Below, one piece after another: positions 5,563 through 7,116 of a stretch of 7,116 nt of DNA. The first letter of the stretch is position 1. Each line of letters starts with the position of its first letter. The notes below the pieces were generated by a model. It searched no databases. It was given only the letters and a program-made list of their open reading frames with translations, and was not told the origin of the DNA. The position numbers and the translations under genes were made by a program. Origin of the DNA: Acidobacteriaceae bacterium. Lineage in GTDB: Bacteria; Acidobacteriota; Vicinamibacteria; Vicinamibacterales; CAVVIG01. The stretch is taken from positions 1 through 7,116 of the forward strand of contig JAISPN010000122.1 of assembly GCA_031274845.1 (NCBI GenBank), read 5' to 3'.

Positions 5563-6350
5563 TTGACGCCGAGCGCGAGGGAAGTGGATTTGATGCCGCC
5601 GTACCGGCGGTCCCGCTTCTGGTAGTCGAGCACCGCGTGCAGGAGATCGCGGCGGCGAAAGTCGGGCCAGAGTGTTTCAGTCACCCAGATCTCCGAGTAC
5701 GCAATTTGCCAGAGCAGGAAGTTGCTGACGCGCATCTCGCCGCTCGTGCGAATCAGGAGATCGGGGTCGGGCTGCCCGCCCGTGTAGAGCAGATCGCCAA
5801 AGCGCTGCTCGTCGAGCGCCTCCGGCGCCAGACCCGCCTCGATGGCGCGACGCGCCGCGTCGACAATCTCCGCGCGGCCGCCGTAGTTCAACGCGATGTT
5901 GAACTGCATGCCGGTGTTCTGCTCAGTCTTTCGCACGCCGAGATCGAGCGCCGCCTGTACGTCGGGCGCGAGTTCGTCCAGGCGGCCGATCGCGCGAAAC
6001 CGGATGTTGTGCTTGTTGATGAATCCAATTTCCAGCCGGATGTACCGCTTGAGCAGCATCATCAGCATGTCGACTTCGGCGCGTGGACGCTTCCAGTTCT
6101 CGACCGAGAACGCGTAGAGCGTCAGCACCTCGATGCCCAACCGCGCCGAGGTTTCGAGCACGTCGCGCACCGAATCGATGCCGGCGCGATGTCCCTTGAC
6201 GCGCGGCAACTGACGCTGGGCCGCCCAGCGTCCGTTGCCATCCATGATGATCGCGACGTGCGACGGCAACTGCTCGAAGTTCACCTGTTGCGCGAGCGCC
6301 TCGTCCGGGGACCCCGGCGGAATCCACGCCAGGATCTGCTCAAGAGACAT
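5559..6350 (-). CDS. uppS: Isoprenyl transferase (undecaprenyl diphosphate synthase family)
   Basis: Cis-prenyltransferases of this family condense IPP units onto farnesyl diphosphate to form the C55 carrier lipid for peptidoglycan and other envelope glycans. The 263-residue protein shows HVAIIMDGNGRWA (31-43) with catalytic Asp37, and RVKGH (50-54). FSVENWKRP (81-89) and FNIALNYGGRAEIV (150-163) follow, then PDPDLLIRTSGEMRVSNF (194-211) and QIAYSE (215-220). These include Arg201, Arg207 and Ser209 of the IPP-binding region and Glu220. It is about ten residues longer than the E. coli enzyme, the extra being an N-terminal MSLEQILAWIPPGSPDEALA-like tail. The ATG start is nine bases after the truA stop; no strong Shine-Dalgarno is seen. 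Product chain length cannot be told from sequence, but C55 is expected for a sole family member next to dxr and cdsA. Confidence 0.96.
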   Translation of the reverse strand: MSLEQILAWIPPGSPDEALAQQVNFEQLPSHVAIIMDGNGRWAAQRQLPRVKGHRAGIDSVRDVLETSARLGIEVLTLYAFSVENWKRPRAEVDMLMMLLKRYIRLEIGFINKHNIRFRAIGRLDELAPDVQAALDLGVRKTEQNTGMQFNIALNYGGRAEIVDAARRAIEAGLAPEALDEQRFGDLLYTGGQPDPDLLIRTSGEMRVSNFLLWQIAYSEIWVTETLWPDFRRRDLLHAVLDYQKRDRRYGGIKSTSLALGVK

Positions 6351-6359
6351 GGCCCATCA

Positions 6360-7116
6360 TTATAAGTCTGGCCTCTCGTAGAAGACCTTCACCAGAAACA
6401 GTCCGCGGGCGGGCGCGGTCCGTCCCGCCTCGTGCCGGTCGCCGCGTTGCAGTAACAGAGACATCTCGTCCGCGCGCCGTGTTCCACGGCCGACATCGAC
6501 CAGCGTCCCGGTGATGTTGCGCACCATGTGCTTCAGGAACCCGTTGCCGCAAATGTCCAGCGTGATGAGTCCATCACCGCGTCCATCGGCATCCACATGA
6601 CGCGCGACCGTGACGCTCAAGATCTCTCGCTCGTGGGTGCGCGTGCGCGACCCCGCGCCGGTGAACGCGCTGAAGTCGTGCGTCCCGCGCAGCAGATCCG
6701 CCGCGCGCTGCATCGCGTCGACATCGAGACGCGGCCACGGCACATGCCAGACGTAGGCGCGTTCGAAGGGCGGAAGGATTGGATCGTTCCAGAGGCGATA
6801 GCGGTAGGCTTTGGCGACGGCTGAGAATCGCGCGTGAAACTCGTCGCCCACAAGTGTGGCCGACAACACGCGCACGGTTTCAGGCAGGTGCGCGTTGAGC
6901 GCGCGGACGAAGGTCGCGGCGGTGATGTCGCGCGCGAGCGATACGGTGGCCGTCTGCGCGAGCGCGTGTACCCCCGCATCGGTGCGCCCGGCGCCTTCCA
7001 CCGTGACCGGCGCCCCGTCGAGCGTCGCGCAGATCTCTTCGAGGAGTCCCTGAATGGATGTCCCGCGCGCCTGCCGCTGCCAGCCGACAAAGCCCGCGCC
7101 GTCGTAGGCGAGCGTC
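6360..7116 (-). CDS. truA: tRNA pseudouridine(38-40) synthase TruA, 5' end outside the window
   Basis: TruA converts uridines 38-40 of the tRNA anticodon stem-loop to pseudouridine. Read from 7115 leftwards, the frame gives 251 residues and a TAA at 6360-6362. It begins in the family's N-terminal motif TLAYDGAGFVGWQRQ, so only a handful of N-terminal residues (about 5-15) and the start codon are missing. The catalytic motif GAGRTDAGVHA follows, with the nucleophilic Asp at fragment residue 46. Later conserved segments are AYRYRLWN, GTHDFSAFTGAGS, GNGFLKHMVRNITGTLVDVG and the C-terminal LFLVKVFYE. A GTG (7001) can be misread as the start, but that would remove the substrate-binding YDG..GWQ motif. 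The gene appears intact and is co-oriented nine bases before uppS. This makes it an upstream member of the envelope operon, whose promoter lies beyond the window. Confidence 0.95.
   Translation of the reverse strand, partial: TLAYDGAGFVGWQRQARGTSIQGLLEEICATLDGAPVTVEGAGRTDAGVHALAQTATVSLARDITAATFVRALNAHLPETVRVLSATLVGDEFHARFSAVAKAYRYRLWNDPILPPFERAYVWHVPWPRLDVDAMQRAADLLRGTHDFSAFTGAGSRTRTHEREILSVTVARHVDADGRGDGLITLDICGNGFLKHMVRNITGTLVDVGRGTRRADEMSLLLQRGDRHEAGRTAPARGLFLVKVFYERPDL

Noticed and set aside
5556..6365. 269-codon plus-strand open frame opposite uppS
   Set aside because: It spans almost exactly the uppS gene on the other strand and contains no recognisable motifs.
6360..7001. TruA read as a complete 213-residue gene from the GTG at 7001
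   Set aside because: The frame continues upstream through the conserved YDG..GWQRQ motif to the window edge, so the true start is beyond 7116.
1..7116. CRISPR arrays, tRNA or rRNA genes, insertion-sequence ends, cassette target-site repeats
   Set aside because: No regularly spaced repeats, tRNA-like cloverleaf, transposase motif or matching direct repeats flanking abiE were found on reading both strands.

Overview
The window is a GC-rich bacterial chromosome segment with two gene blocks facing each other. The minus-strand block is a housekeeping operon. The presence of uppS, cdsA, dxr and an RseP-type site-2 protease together indicates a bacterium that uses the MEP isoprenoid route and makes peptidoglycan. 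No ribosomal RNA or other strong taxonomic marker is present. An environmental GC-rich phylum such as Acidobacteriota would fit, but that is a guess.

Layout from left to right: (1) positions 1-162 hold the C-terminal end of a plus-strand protein with an Ig-like beta-strand tail. A long GC-rich hairpin (184-218) follows it. (2) A roughly 300-base gap ends in an AT-rich control region. This carries two copies of a 17-bp palindrome (399-415 and 464-480), the second lying across the GTG start of the next gene. (3) abiEi and abiEii (471-2125, plus strand) form a two-gene AbiE-type (type IV) toxin-antitoxin / abortive-infection operon, joined by an ATGA stop-start overlap. (4) A convergent 119-base gap (2126-2244) holds only weak hairpins. 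(5) The minus-strand operon, in transcription order, is truA (5' end outside the window), uppS, cdsA, dxr and rseP. Gaps are 9 and 19 bases at truA/uppS and dxr/rseP, with 4-base overlaps at uppS/cdsA and cdsA/dxr.

How the genes work together: Dxr commits carbon to IPP/DMAPP, and UppS builds the undecaprenyl carrier from IPP. CdsA makes CDP-diacylglycerol for phospholipids, and RseP cleaves membrane proteins in envelope stress control. The operon is therefore an envelope-biogenesis unit with the tRNA pseudouridine synthase TruA at its upstream end. AbiEi/AbiEii is an accessory defence or stress module placed against the end of this core operon. It is a known system. The least ordinary part is its control region, where paired palindromes, an AT-rich promoter zone and a start codon inside an operator suggest tight autoregulation.
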